Shown here piece after piece: positions 36,933 to 46,722 of a stretch of 64,000 nt of DNA. The translations under genes were made by a program, and so were the position numbers. The stretch's first letter is position 1. Each line of letters starts with the position of its first letter. This DNA is from DATLED01 sp963750255. Lineage in GTDB: Bacteria > Actinomycetota > Acidimicrobiia > Acidimicrobiales > CADCTF01. The notes under the pieces were generated by a model. The model did no database searches, was not told the origin of the DNA, and saw only the letters and a list, made by a program, of their open reading frames with translations. The stretch is from the NCBI GenBank assembly GCA_963750255.1, contig CAVVPZ010000012.1, forward strand, positions 1 through 64,000, in the 5' to 3' direction.

Positions 36933-38440
36933 CCCGAGAGCGAACCCGGCACGCTCTCGTCATCGTCGCACTGCTTGTGGCGGCGGCGACGGTCGTCGCG
37001 CCGAAAGCCAAGGCCGACTACCAGACGGTCGGTGACGGGCTCCAACAGTGGCTGTGGACCCGAGCGGCGTCGACCGTTCCCATGACGGCGGCCGCAGTAC
37101 GAAGCGACGGCTGGCTCGTGGTGGCCGACGGCGAGCGGTTCGAGGGCGATCGATTCGTGGGCGGGGAACTGCGCATCGTGCCCCCGTGGGGAGGGGCGGC
37201 GGTGCCGTTCGGGCGTCCGCCCGACCGTGTCGCCCGCACGTTCGGGTTCACGCGGTTGGTGGCGCGAGGCGACCGGTTGTTCGGGCTCACGTCGCTGCCC
37301 GACGACCGTAACCGCACCGGGCAGCGGGCCGAACTCCTTGAACTCGACGCCCGGACCGGCGCCCTCGTCGCCGATCACGGCTCGTGGTGGTTCCCTGAGC
37401 TCGCCGTCGACCCAAAGACGAACGAGCTCGTGCTCTGGACCTTTGACTGCTCGGGCCAGTGCGATGTCGATTCGACCGCGCCTCCCGAACCGACCGTGGT
37501 CCGTCACCAACTCGTCCGCTACGACCCGACCACCAAGCGATCGACCCTGCTGCTTCCCGACGCGCTCGACGCCGATGTCGGTGGCTCTGGAACGTGTGCA
37601 TCACAGCGCGATCAGATGCACATCTGCGAGGAGATCTTCCGGGTCACATTCAGTCCCGACGGCGGCACACTCTTCGTCGGTACGGCGCGAAACGGCGCCA
37701 ACGCAGTCGACGTGCGCGAGCGCAACGGGGCGCTTCGCTTCTCGTTCGCTGTGCCCCGGCCCATCGACGACTTCCGGGTCGGTGCGCCGTCGACCTGCTT
37801 CGCCGGTGCCCTGGTGATGACCGCGTACGACGGCACGACGTGGGTGGTTCCCAACGCCGCCACGCCCACGGGTGAGGCGTCCCGAGCCCACGTCATCGCC
37901 GCTGGCGGACCCGGCGGCACCAGTGTGGCCGGGGTGACAGCCGACGGTCAGATGCTAACGCTTCGTCGTACGGAGGCTGTCATCCTCGCCTGCCCCGGCT
38001 GGCTGCCACCCAAGCAACCGGTGGCCGCCGCGCCGCCGGTCACCGCCCCCGGCGACCCGAAAGTCGAGCTTGCGTCCGGCCCCGCCGGGACATCGGCGGC
38101 AGTGCCCAAGCCGGGCGCCCCCAGTTCGCCGACACCCCCGGCAGGCAACGCTGGCCCCCCCGTGCAACCGCCGGCCGTTCCTGCGGTAGCTGGTCCCGCC
38201 GCCCACGCGCCCCAAGCCGTGACCAGCGTCAACGTCGGGCTCTCCGATGCCGAGCAGGAACAGCCCGTTTACAGCCTGTCGGCCTCCCGACGCCCGCCCG
38301 AACAACTGGCCTGGGCGTCGCTCGGCGTCGGCGTCGCCGCTGCCGTGGGCTTCGCCGCCGTCGCCATGATCACCATTCCCGATCGTCGTCGCCAATTGCA
38401 GCTTCGACCCGCATCCACGAGACGAGACCTCCGCCGATGA
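36929..38440 (+). CDS. Secreted, C-terminally membrane-anchored protein, propeller-like
   Basis: 503 residues. TTG 36929 overlaps the previous stop. N-terminal signal (HALVIVALLVAAATVV...KAKA). The body reads like a beta-propeller: repeated strands such as SDGWLVVADGER, GGELRIVPPWG, LELDARTGALVADHGSWW, TFSPDGGTLFVGTARNG and TYDGTTWVVPN-like elements. A long Pro/Ala linker (PPVTAPGDPK to PAVAGPAAHAPQ) leads to one transmembrane helix (LGVGVAAAVGFAAVAMITI) and a short basic cytoplasmic tail. No enzyme motif seen. Coupled by ATGA overlap to the ftsH-like gene, which suggests a membrane-proximal role or substrate relation. Confidence 0.7.
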   Translation: MTRERTRHALVIVALLVAAATVVAPKAKADYQTVGDGLQQWLWTRAASTVPMTAAAVRSDGWLVVADGERFEGDRFVGGELRIVPPWGGAAVPFGRPPDRVARTFGFTRLVARGDRLFGLTSLPDDRNRTGQRAELLELDARTGALVADHGSWWFPELAVDPKTNELVLWTFDCSGQCDVDSTAPPEPTVVRHQLVRYDPTTKRSTLLLPDALDADVGGSGTCASQRDQMHICEEIFRVTFSPDGGTLFVGTARNGANAVDVRERNGALRFSFAVPRPIDDFRVGAPSTCFAGALVMTAYDGTTWVVPNAATPTGEASRAHVIAAGGPGGTSVAGVTADGQMLTLRRTEAVILACPGWLPPKQPVAAAPPVTAPGDPKVELASGPAGTSAAVPKPGAPSSPTPPAGNAGPPVQPPAVPAVAGPAAHAPQAVTSVNVGLSDAEQEQPVYSLSASRRPPEQLAWASLGVGVAAAVGFAAVAMITIPDRRRQLQLRPASTRRDLRR

Positions 38441-40309
38441 TTCGTCGCCTCCCCAAGGCGCTCACCGCCCTGTTCGTCACCCTGCTGGGGTTGACCTTCC
38501 TCCTGACATGGTCGATCTCGCGAGGTCGGCCAAACGCACCCGGCGATCAGATCAGCCTGAGCGAGATGACGGCGGTGCTCAACGCCAAAGGCGTGTCCGA
38601 CGTGACGTTCCGCGATCACGACAACCGGATCGTGGCCAAGACCACCGACGGCCGCACGCTCTGGACGGCGTACCCGAGCGATGCAGGCGCAGCCGGCCAA
38701 CTCGTGAACCAGGCCTCTGCCTCGGGCGCTGTCGTCAGCGTCGACCAGCAAGCGGGCAAGGCGACCCTGAGCCTGCTGTCGCAGTTCATCCTCCCCCTGC
38801 TGGTGTTGGGCAACCTGTTCGGCATTTTCATCTTGTTGGCTCGCGGTGGTGCCAGCCAGGTCCGAGAGCTGTTCGCCTTCTCCAAGCTGTCCCGGCAGGG
38901 CGCGTCGGTGGAGTCCAACCCGGTGCGGTTCAAGAACGTCGCCGCCAGCGACGAGGCCGTGCTCGAACTCGCCGAGGTCAAGGATTACCTGGCTCGTCCG
39001 GAACGGTTCGCCGACATGGCTGCCTTGCCCCCCAAGGGCGTGCTGCTCTTCGGGCCGCCCGGCTGCGGCAAGACCCTGCTGGCGCGAGCGTTGGCCGGAG
39101 AGGCCGGCGTCCCGTTCTTCGCCATCTCGGGTTCGGAGTTCGTCGAATCGCTCGTCGGCGTCGGTGCCGCCCGAGTGCGCGACCTGTTCGTCCAGGCCAA
39201 GGCCGTGGCGCCGGCCATCATCTTCATCGATGAGCTCGACGCCGCCGGCCGCCGCCGCGGCGCGGGCGTCGGGGGCGGCAACGACGAACGCGAGCAGACG
39301 CTCAATGAGTTGCTCGTCCAGATGGACGGGTTCTCACCCAGCCTCGGCGTCGTCGTGATCGGAGCCACCAACCGGGCCGACATTCTCGACCCCGCCCTCC
39401 TTCGCCCGGGTCGCTTCGACCGCCACATCTTCATCGAGGCGCCCGACGTGGCCGGTCGGCTCGAAGTGCTCCAACTGCACGCCAAGGGCCGCCGCTTCGA
39501 AGCCGACGTCGACCTCGAGACTGTCGCCCGAGCCACTCCGGGCTTCAGCGGCGCCGATCTGGCCAGCGTGGTCAACGAGGCCGCCTTGCTCGCCGTCCGC
39601 CGTAACGCTCGGATGATCTCGTCGAAGGATTTCGACGAGGCAGTGCAGCGGGTGCTGGTCGGACCCAAGCGCCGGGGTCACATCCTCACGCCGGACGAAC
39701 TCACCCGACTCGCCTATCACGAGGCCGGTCACGTGATCGTGGCTCACCACGTCCCGTTCCCCTGCGACGTGCACCGCGTTTCGATCGTGTCGCGCGGGTC
39801 GCGACACGGCCCACACCGACGCCCTGCCGCGATCCGACCGGGTCGTGTTGACCGACACCGAGCTCAAGGCCGAGTTGACGATGGTGATGGCCGGCGCCGC
39901 CGCCGAGTTGATCGCCACGGGCGAACTCTCCACCGCGGCCGGGGCCGACATCGAGCGCGCCACCGAACTGGCCCGGAGCTACGCGGGCTACTACGGCATG
40001 GCCGAGGGCGTCGGTCGCATCCGGGTGGTGCAGAAAGAGACCGAGCTCTTCTTGGGGCGCGACATGCTCTCCGAACAACACCTCAGCCCGCACACCCTCG
40101 ACGCCATGGACGCAGCTGTGCGCCGACTCATCACCGAAGCCGAGGCGGCTGCCGGCGCCATCCTCAAGCGCCATCGCCGGACGCTCGACGAGCTGGCCGA
40201 CGCCCTGGCGGAACACGAATCACTCGACGAGGCCGAAGTCCGCTCGTATCTCGAGGTGCCCGCTCCGAAGCCGCGAAACGCACGCGTTCCGGCGCGGGCC
40301 AGAGCCTGA
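38437..40309 (+). CDS. ftsH: FtsH-type membrane AAA protease, frameshifted
   Basis: ATP-dependent zinc metalloprotease, about 623 residues. Two N-terminal helices (residues 8-28 and about 110-130) flank a periplasmic FtsH_ext-like domain. AAA core: Walker A GPPGCGKT, pore region FVESLVGVGAARVRD, Walker B IIFIDELDA, arginine finger region RPGRFDRH. Zinc site HEAGH at about residue 430. A shift near 39790 joins VSIVSRG to RDTAHTDALPRSDR. The tail differs from housekeeping FtsH: the loop before the third zinc ligand is short. ATG 38437 overlaps the stop of the secreted protein (ATGA). Likely a second, specialised FtsH tied to the two secreted proteins. Confidence 0.88.
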
Positions 40310-40310
40310 C

Positions 40311-41114
40311 TCAGGTGCCGGTGAAGTTCGGCGGCCGCTTCTCGCGGAAGCTGGCCATCGACTCGAGACCGTCGTTGCGAGCTCGACGGGCGTAGCTGAG
40401 CCCCGCCATCTCGTAGCGGAGGGCGTCTTCGAGCCCGACCTCGAGGTTGTGTTGCAGCACCCGCTTGGCCGACCTCATGGCGAGCGGGGGCAGCGACGAG
40501 ATCTGTTCGGCGACTTCGACGGCGGCATCGACGAGGTCGCCGTCGGAAACCAGGCGGTCGAGCAGCCCGAGACGATGGGCCTCGTCGGCGTCGACGTCGC
40601 GGCTGGTGAAGAGCAGATCGGCCGCCCTCGAGTAGCCCACGATGCGGGGCAGGAACCAACTCATGCCCGAGTCGGGGCTGAGGTTGCGTTCGAGAAACAC
40701 GGTGCGGAACCGAGCCGCGGCCGAGCCGACCCGAAGGTCGCAGGCCAGGGCCAAGCTCATGCCGGCTCCGGCGGCCACACCGTTGACGGCCGCGATGGTC
40801 GGCTTGTCGCAGCCGTGGACGGCGAGTGCCTGACGACCAACCCAGCCCAACTCGTCGATCGGATCGACCTCGGCCGGCGACGCGGTGCCCGGACTGGCGC
40901 CCGAAAGGTCGACGCCCGAGCAAAAGCCCCGTCCCTCGCCCGTGATCACCACGGCCCGGACGTCGCCATCGGACTGGGCCTCGGCCATGGCGGAGGGAAT
41001 CGCCGTACGGAGTTCGGCGTCGAGGGCGTTGAGGCGCTCGGGTCGGTTGAGCGTGAGCACCATCACGTGGCCGCGGCGCTCCCGACGCAGAGCGGAGACG
41101 TTCGACTCGTCCAT
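40311..41114 (-). CDS. Enoyl-CoA hydratase/isomerase family protein, PaaG-like
   Basis: Intact, 267 residues, crotonase fold. CoA-binding and oxyanion-hole features: LNRPERLNALDAELR, GEGRGFCSGVDLSG and AAVNGVAAGAGMSLALACDL. The usual hydratase Glu after the second glycine loop is replaced (GAGMS) and the second acid is Asp in LSPDSGMSW, as in PaaG-type isomerases acting on phenylacetate or unsaturated acyl-CoA. Convergent with the ftsH-like gene, 1 base apart. Confidence 0.9.
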   Translation of the reverse strand: MDESNVSALRRERRGHVMVLTLNRPERLNALDAELRTAIPSAMAEAQSDGDVRAVVITGEGRGFCSGVDLSGASPGTASPAEVDPIDELGWVGRQALAVHGCDKPTIAAVNGVAAGAGMSLALACDLRVGSAAARFRTVFLERNLSPDSGMSWFLPRIVGYSRAADLLFTSRDVDADEAHRLGLLDRLVSDGDLVDAAVEVAEQISSLPPLAMRSAKRVLQHNLEVGLEDALRYEMAGLSYARRARNDGLESMASFREKRPPNFTGT

Positions 41115-41123
41115 GGGTGAACG

Positions 41124-41750
41124 CTAGGGCCGGTCGGCCAGCGCGGTCACGCCGTCACCGGTGAGATCGCTCAGCGTTGCCTTGCGCCCCGTCATCGCCA
41201 TCACCAAGGCGAGTACCGGCCCACGTACGACCGGCCCGTCGCCGGTCGACCACTCGGCGTCGGTCGCCTCCAGTCGCAGGCCGGCAATCCGCTTCTTGGC
41301 CCCGATGATGAGGTTGGACCCCTTGTAGAAGTCGGCCACCTGCACCAAGGCCTCCGTCGGATAGTCGTGAGCGATGCCGAGCGGGCGGCGAATGTCTTCG
41401 GCGTGTATGAGCGCCTCACCCAGCCAGCTCAAGGTCGGCCCTGGCGGGCTCTTGGTCGAGCGCTGCACCGATCGGAATCGGGCCAGGGTGTCGGCCGCCG
41501 AAGTACCCCGCTCCTCGGCCACGTCGTTCGCCTGCATCTTGGCGATGTTGAACCCTGCCTTGAGGATGCCACCGACGAACCCGATCGGCGTGAGCTTGGC
41601 CGTTCCGGTCATGTGGGCGACGACGTCGCGCACCGTCCAATCGCTACAGAGCGAGGCTGTGTCCCACTGGTCAGCCGTGAGCGCAGCGAGGTCGTCGGCC
41701 AGCGCCGCCCGTTCGCCGTGGATCGTGTTCCACACCGCTTCGTTGGCCAT
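41124..41750 (-). CDS. Mycothiol-dependent maleylpyruvate isomerase family protein
   Basis: Intact, 208 residues from ATG 41750. The N-terminal DinB-like metal-binding domain shows GERAALADDLAALTADQWDTASLCSDWTVRDVVAHMTG, shortened here: the invariant W-x-V-x-D-V-V-x-H motif is complete, and a second His lies in ALIHAEDIRRPLG. The family uses mycothiol or other thiols in glyoxylate-type isomerisation or as thiol transferases; specific reaction unknown. Confidence 0.82.
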   Translation of the reverse strand: MANEAVWNTIHGERAALADDLAALTADQWDTASLCSDWTVRDVVAHMTGTAKLTPIGFVGGILKAGFNIAKMQANDVAEERGTSAADTLARFRSVQRSTKSPPGPTLSWLGEALIHAEDIRRPLGIAHDYPTEALVQVADFYKGSNLIIGAKKRIAGLRLEATDAEWSTGDGPVVRGPVLALVMAMTGRKATLSDLTGDGVTALADRP

Positions 41751-41789
41751 GACTGCCTCCCCGCGCGCGCCCAGTGACCCGCGGGGGCA

Positions 41790-42670
41790 TCATCGCGCGG
41801 GTTGTCGATGGCGGGTTGGAGTCTCGGCCTTCGGGTCCGACGAGACGATTGCCGCTCGGCACCGATCGGGGTCGGTCAGGGGCAGGCGATGGTCCCCCGG
41901 CCACCACTCGAGCGACACCGACGTGCCCGCTCGGGCCGAGACCGATGCGAGGAAGGCACGGTCGACCACGGGGTCGTCGTCGCCGGCCACGAGACGCACG
42001 GGAGCGCGGATGTCGTCGATCCACGTTGCTGGTTCGCCGGTCAAGAGGCAGGTCTGCAAGGTCTCGGAATACGACGCCCACGTGTGCTGGACCGAGTCGG
42101 CCGCCAGCTGGGAGGGAAGCTCATCGTGGAAACGCTGCGCCGCCTTGGCGGCGAACTCTCGGTGATTGCAGACCCACTGGCACGCCAGTCGGGCGATCGG
42201 CCCCGGGAGGGCGAAGAGGCGAGCCATCGTGCTGGCCGAGCGAACCTTTCGCCGGGCCGATTCGGCGTCGGCGTAGAGAGGCGGTCCGAAGGCGGTGAGC
42301 CGGGCCACCCGCTCGGGATGGGTGGCGGCAAGACGGAGGGCGACGACGGTGCCGAGCGAGTGGGCGCCGATGATCGCAGGCTGGTCGACGCCGAGGGCAT
42401 CGAGAGCCGTGACCAAGGCGTCGACGTGATCGTCCGGTCGGTAGCCCTGTGCCGGCCGGTCGGAGCTCGCCGAAGCCGAGAAGGTCTGGCACCACGAGTC
42501 GATGCCCGTCGCCGAGGACGTCGTATTCGTGGCCCCAGAAGCGGCCCGAACCGAGCAGGCCGTGCAACAGGCACGACCGGGGTGCCGTCGCCGGTCGTCG
42601 TGACCGCGAGCTGGCCGGCTCGCCGCGCTTCTCGACGCGGCGGGTGCCAGCGGCTCTTGTCGCTCGTCAC
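41790..42670 (-). CDS. Alpha/beta hydrolase, frameshifted
   Basis: About 292 residues. GTG 42670 overlaps the stop of the DUF2254 gene. The oxyanion strand LLHGLLGSGRFWGHEYDVL, the nucleophile elbow GAHSLGTVVAL (Ser), the acid in LVAGDDDPVVD and the terminal His in WWPGDHRLPL complete the catalytic set, but the first is in other frames: shifts near 42570 and 42470. Substrate not inferable. Confidence 0.78.
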
Positions 42671-43973
42671 CGGAAGCGCTTGTCGTAGGCCCGTTGGACG
42701 ATGTCGAGGTCGCTGGGCAGGAGGTCGGCTGACGCACATCCGGCCACCACCAGGGCCGCTTGCTTGCGGAGCGGCGGGGTGCGCCGCTCGAGCCCGACGC
42801 CCTCGAGCGATTGGCACAACAACTCGATGCTCTCGAGCAAGTACACCGCGACGGTGGGGTGCGGCGCCGCCGCTCGTCTGGTCTCGTCAAAGGTGAGTGA
42901 CACGAGGTCGTCGTGGGTGTGCTGTTGGGGAATGAGCAGACGCCGGCCGTCGTCTCCCTCTCGCTCCCGTGGCGGGGGATCGCGCCGGAGGGCTTCGCCG
43001 AGCAGCGACGCCGGCGTGAAAGATCGCGTCCTGCGCCGTCGTCGGGTCATTGATGCCGGGTGACAATGCTTTGAGGGCGACATCGGTGAGTTGGCGGAGC
43101 CCGTAGGAGACGTCCTGTTGGAGTGTTCGCGTTTCGCCGATGGCCAGCGCATCACAAACGGCCTCGTCGATCGGGTGGCGGTCGTCGGGGGGCGGTGAGA
43201 TCGTGCAGACCGGGGTGCCCTGTACCGCGTAGCGCCCGGGAAAGGTGTCGAGGCGCATGACCGACCCCGCTGGGAGCGCCTCGAGGAGTCGACGGGCATC
43301 GATTTGTTGCACCCAGCCGGTGCGGTCGAAGCGAACGACGGAGGTCGGCTCTTCGAGGTGAGGATCGAAGGAGGGCACATCGTGCTCGGGATCGGTCTCG
43401 CGCCACTCGTGACGGAGGTGCTTGGACGCGTCGCGACGGACACGGCTGAGGATCTCGCTCACGTCCATCGAGTGCGCGCTGTGGTTGATGAAGGCGACGA
43501 TGGCGAGGATGGTGGCGATCCCGAGAAACACGGCCACCGCCACCGAGACGTTGGGGATCACCGGCCGTCCGCTGTCTTCGATGGCCGAGCGCACCGAGCG
43601 GAGCACGATCACGCAATACGTGAACGTCCCGACGACCAGGGCCATGATCCGCTTGTTGAACGGCTCGCGGAAGAGGGTGTGCACGACCCGCGGGGAGTAC
43701 TGGCTCGAAGCCAGCTGGATGATGAGGAGCGAGACGGAGAAGGCGATGCCGGCAAAAGAGATGGTGGCGCCGGCGATGGTGCTGAGCACCGCCCGTGGCG
43801 CTCTCGACGGTCGACGTCAGACCCAAGGGGAGCCGAGCTGCGCCTTGGTCGAGCCGGCTGTCGACTCGGAGCAGCACGAGCCCGAGGGCGATGGCGGCGA
43901 CCACCGCAACCATCGGGACGAAGAAGAGGCTGGCTCGAAGTCGCTCGGAGAATGCGTTCAGTCGGAGGCGCAC
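42667..43973 (-). CDS. DUF2254 membrane protein, frameshifted
   Basis: About 434 residues. Four helices in the first 160 residues (ASLFFVPMVAVVAAIALGLVL; TISFAGIAFSVSLLIIQLASSQYSPR; IMALVVGTFTYCVIVL; VAVAVFLGIATILAIVAFINH) match the DUF2254 family; the cytoplasmic domain contains DVALKALSPGINDPTTA, its most conserved motif. Shifts near 43795 and 43015. ATG 43973. Function unknown; possible ion or lipid transport. Confidence 0.8.
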
Positions 43974-44010
43974 GGGTGCATCCTTCCCCGCCGCTGCTGA
44001 ACGCGACCGA

Positions 44011-45543
44011 TTACACCGGAGCTTGGAGGAGCAGCCGCTCCGGGCGGGTCGCCGGCTGCAGGGCAGTCAACTCGTCGATGAGGTCGTCCCTTGTGTCGGC
44101 GTGGGCGGGATCCGACCACAGATTGCGCATCTGGAGCGGGTCGTCGTTGAGGTCGTAGAGCTCCCCCTCGGAGCCGTCGTGGACCGTGCCCGGGCGGTAC
44201 GTCGTGCATACCCAGCGCCCGGTGCTGATGGTGCGGAGATGGACATCGATGCCGAAGAGTTCGCTGTCCCACTCGGTGAGTACCGACGAAGTCGAGCCGG
44301 TGTCGACGGTGGGCAGTGACCGGCCCTCCATCCACTCTGGGGCGTCGATGCCGGCGATGGCGCAGAACGTCGGGGCGAGGTCGACGAGTCCGACGGCTTC
44401 GGTCACCGTCGAGGCAACGGGTTGGCTCGCGGGTGCCGGTCGCCAGATCAACGGCAGTCGCATCAATGAGTCGACGTGGTAGGGACCCTTGAACAGGAGC
44501 CCGAAGTCGCCCTGGAGCTCGCCGTGGTCGGTGGTGAAGACGACGTCGACGTCGTCGGCCCATCCGCGACGGTCGACGGCGGCCAGTACCCGGCCCACGG
44601 CCTCGTCGATGAGTTCGACCTCGACCGCGTTGCGGGCGTTGACTTCTCGGACCTGGTCGGCAGTCATCGTGGCCGGCACCCACCGGGCCGGCGCCTCGTA
44701 GTTCGACACCAGCCGGCCCTCGTACCAGAGCCGCCAATGGCGAGGCTTGTCGGCGATGATCCGCTCGCGGTCAGCGGCCTTCTCCGGGTACCCAGCCGGC
44801 AGCGGCACGTCGCGCCAGTCGACGCGTCCCATCTCCGACTGCGGTGGATCCCATGGATGGTGCGGGTCGGGGAAGCTCATCCAACAGAACCAGTCGTCAG
44901 CGGCGTCGAGGCCGTCGAGCCATCCGATGGTGCGGTCGGCGACCCAATCGGTGTGGTACCAGTCGCGGGGCACCGGGTTGACGTGGACCTGGGGCGCTCC
45001 CGTGTCGCCGTCGCCGGCGGAGTTGACCTGCAAGGCGCCGTCGATGGCCGGATAGAACATGCCCGTCGCCTCGGGGTGCTCCCGCTGGAGCCACTTCGCG
45101 TAATGGAGTTGGCCGGCGGCGCCGTGGGTGGCGAACTCGAGATGCTCGAAGCCGCGATGGGATCCGCCGGTCGGTGTCGTCCCTTGTGCGCTCAACGCGT
45201 TCTCGGTGAAGCGGGCGAACGGGTCGAAGTAGGGCTCGAAGTGCGCTTTGCCGATGAGGGCGGTGCGGTAGCCGTTGTCGCGCAACACCGCGGCCACCGA
45301 AGGGGCTTCGACGGGGAGCGGGACGCCGTTCATCCACACGCCATGGGTCGAGGGATGCTGGCCGGTGAGCATCGTGGATCGTGACGGCATACAGACGACC
45401 GACTGCGGCACGGCGCGCTCGTACCGGTGACCGGCGGCGGCCAATGCGTCGACGACCGGCGTGCGAGACAACGCCCCCCCGTTGCAGCCGAGGGTGTCGT
45501 AGCGCTGCTGATCGGTGGTGATGAAGAGGATCTTGCGTCCCAT
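44011..45543 (-). CDS. Type I sulfatase
   Basis: Intact, 510 residues. Formylglycine motif VCMPSRSTMLTG (C-x-P-S-R) at about residue 50, N-terminal metal site FITTDQQRYD, and FTTDHGELQGDFG in the C-terminal part. No signal peptide, so cytoplasmic; it should be activated by an FGE-type enzyme not seen here. Sulphate-ester cleavage is the expected activity; phosphonate ester hydrolases share the fold. ATG 45543 overlaps the stop of the SRPBCC gene (TGATG). Confidence 0.9.
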   Translation of the reverse strand: MGRKILFITTDQQRYDTLGCNGGALSRTPVVDALAAAGHRYERAVPQSVVCMPSRSTMLTGQHPSTHGVWMNGVPLPVEAPSVAAVLRDNGYRTALIGKAHFEPYFDPFARFTENALSAQGTTPTGGSHRGFEHLEFATHGAAGQLHYAKWLQREHPEATGMFYPAIDGALQVNSAGDGDTGAPQVHVNPVPRDWYHTDWVADRTIGWLDGLDAADDWFCWMSFPDPHHPWDPPQSEMGRVDWRDVPLPAGYPEKAADRERIIADKPRHWRLWYEGRLVSNYEAPARWVPATMTADQVREVNARNAVEVELIDEAVGRVLAAVDRRGWADDVDVVFTTDHGELQGDFGLLFKGPYHVDSLMRLPLIWRPAPASQPVASTVTEAVGLVDLAPTFCAIAGIDAPEWMEGRSLPTVDTGSTSSVLTEWDSELFGIDVHLRTISTGRWVCTTYRPGTVHDGSEGELYDLNDDPLQMRNLWSDPAHADTRDDLIDELTALQPATRPERLLLQAPV

Positions 45544-45974
45544 CAGTCACGGCCTTCCATGAGATCTCGCAGGTGGGCCAAGGCGTTTCCGGCGGCCCCA
45601 GCGATGACGAGCGCCATCGTCGCCGGGGTCGCATCAGCCCCGTAGATGACCAAGCACGAGTCGGCGTCGAGCTCGATCACGTCGATGGTCGAGAGATGCT
45701 CTCGGAACATCGGCGCCGTGATTCGGTACTGAAAGCGACGTTGGAGATCGTCGTTGGTGACGATCTGTTCTGGCATCGACATCCCGGCGCCCGTGGTGAT
45801 CACGCGTCGGTCGCCCTCGACCACTGACGACACGATGCCGGGAAACCACTCCTGGATGCGTTCGGCCCGGCCCACGACGGCCCACACGTCGTAGGCCGAA
45901 CGGCGGATGAGAACGTGGCGACGAACGCTGCCCCGTTCAGCCTTGGCCCCGCCGCTGAATCGCTCATCGGTCAC
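45543..45974 (-). CDS. SRPBCC-fold protein (polyketide cyclase/START-like)
   Basis: 143 residues from GTG 45974. The helix-grip pattern is typical: SVRRHVLIRRSAYDVWAVVGRAERIQEWFPGI in shortened form, then VEGDRRVITTGAG, LQRRFQYRITAP and a C-terminal amphipathic helix (IAGAAGNALAHLRDLM). Members bind hydrophobic ligands; role unknown. Coupled to the sulfatase. Confidence 0.8.
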   Translation of the reverse strand: MTDERFSGGAKAERGSVRRHVLIRRSAYDVWAVVGRAERIQEWFPGIVSSVVEGDRRVITTGAGMSMPEQIVTNDDLQRRFQYRITAPMFREHLSTIDVIELDADSCLVIYGADATPATMALVIAGAAGNALAHLRDLMEGRD

Positions 45975-46058
45975 GGCCGGAGGGTAGCCCCGGCATCGCG
46001 GGGAGGAGTGGCGTAGGTTCGACGTCGACCCCCCGCTCGACCCCTCGGAGGCCCCGAC

Positions 46059-46625
46059 ATGTCCGATCTCGTGCTTGATTCGCTCCGCCGTCGGATGCGA
46101 GCCATGCACTCGCTGTGGGAGCAATGCGTCGAGTCGATGACCATCGACCACGTCAACCACGTCGAGCGCGAGCCGGTCTTGCCGATCGCCTTCTCGCTGT
46201 TTCACTTCGTCCAGATCGAGGACGGCTCGGCATCGATGCTCGGCGCTGGCCCCGTCCTCTTCGACGACGCGTGGGCGACCCGCATGGGGTTGGCCATCGC
46301 CGACAACGGCAAGGCCAAGACCGTCGACGAGATGGTCAACCAACGCATCGGCGACTACCCCGAGTTCTGCACGTACATGGCCGCCGTGTTCGCCAAGACC
46401 GAAGGGTGGCTGGCCGACCTGGACCCTGCCACCCTCACCGACGTCATCGTCGCCCCGCCCTTTCCTCCCCAGATCGCCTCGACCTACAGCGCCCGCGTCG
46501 CCGGACCCCAGGGCATCACCCGCCTCGACGCCACCGAGTGTTGGATCTACCAGCACGGACTCCGACACATGGGCGAGATCGAGCACGCCCGAGCCCTCGT
46601 CGGCCTCGAGGGCATGACCTCCTGA
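46059..46625 (+). CDS. DinB-superfamily protein
   Basis: Intact, 188 residues from ATG 46059. Four-helix-bundle pattern with a candidate metal-binding His set: TIDHVNHV at the N-terminus, FSLFHFVQIEDG and HGLRHMGEIEHA at the C-terminus, as in DinB/DUF664-type proteins. Thiol- or metal-dependent function inferred from the fold only. Ends in a large hairpin shared with the convergent gene. Confidence 0.7.
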   Translation: MSDLVLDSLRRRMRAMHSLWEQCVESMTIDHVNHVEREPVLPIAFSLFHFVQIEDGSASMLGAGPVLFDDAWATRMGLAIADNGKAKTVDEMVNQRIGDYPEFCTYMAAVFAKTEGWLADLDPATLTDVIVAPPFPPQIASTYSARVAGPQGITRLDATECWIYQHGLRHMGEIEHARALVGLEGMTS

Positions 46626-46722
46626 CCCCGTCCGCTTTCCAACCGCCGCTTTCCGGCAGAAGATGTCGCTGGAGCGACTTTTCGCGCCGGAAAGCGGCGG
46701 GGTGGAAAGCGGCGGGGGGTCA
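46623..46722. terminator. Large bidirectional hairpin between convergent genes
   Basis: A left arm at 46623-46657 (TGACCCCGTCCGCTTTCC...TTTCCGGC) is nearly the exact reverse complement of 46686-46722, with a 28-base loop containing a smaller hairpin (GTCGCTGGAGCGAC). The arms include the stop codons of both convergent genes. Likely a transcription barrier in both directions. Each arm holds two CCGCTTTCC-type blocks. Confidence 0.75.
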
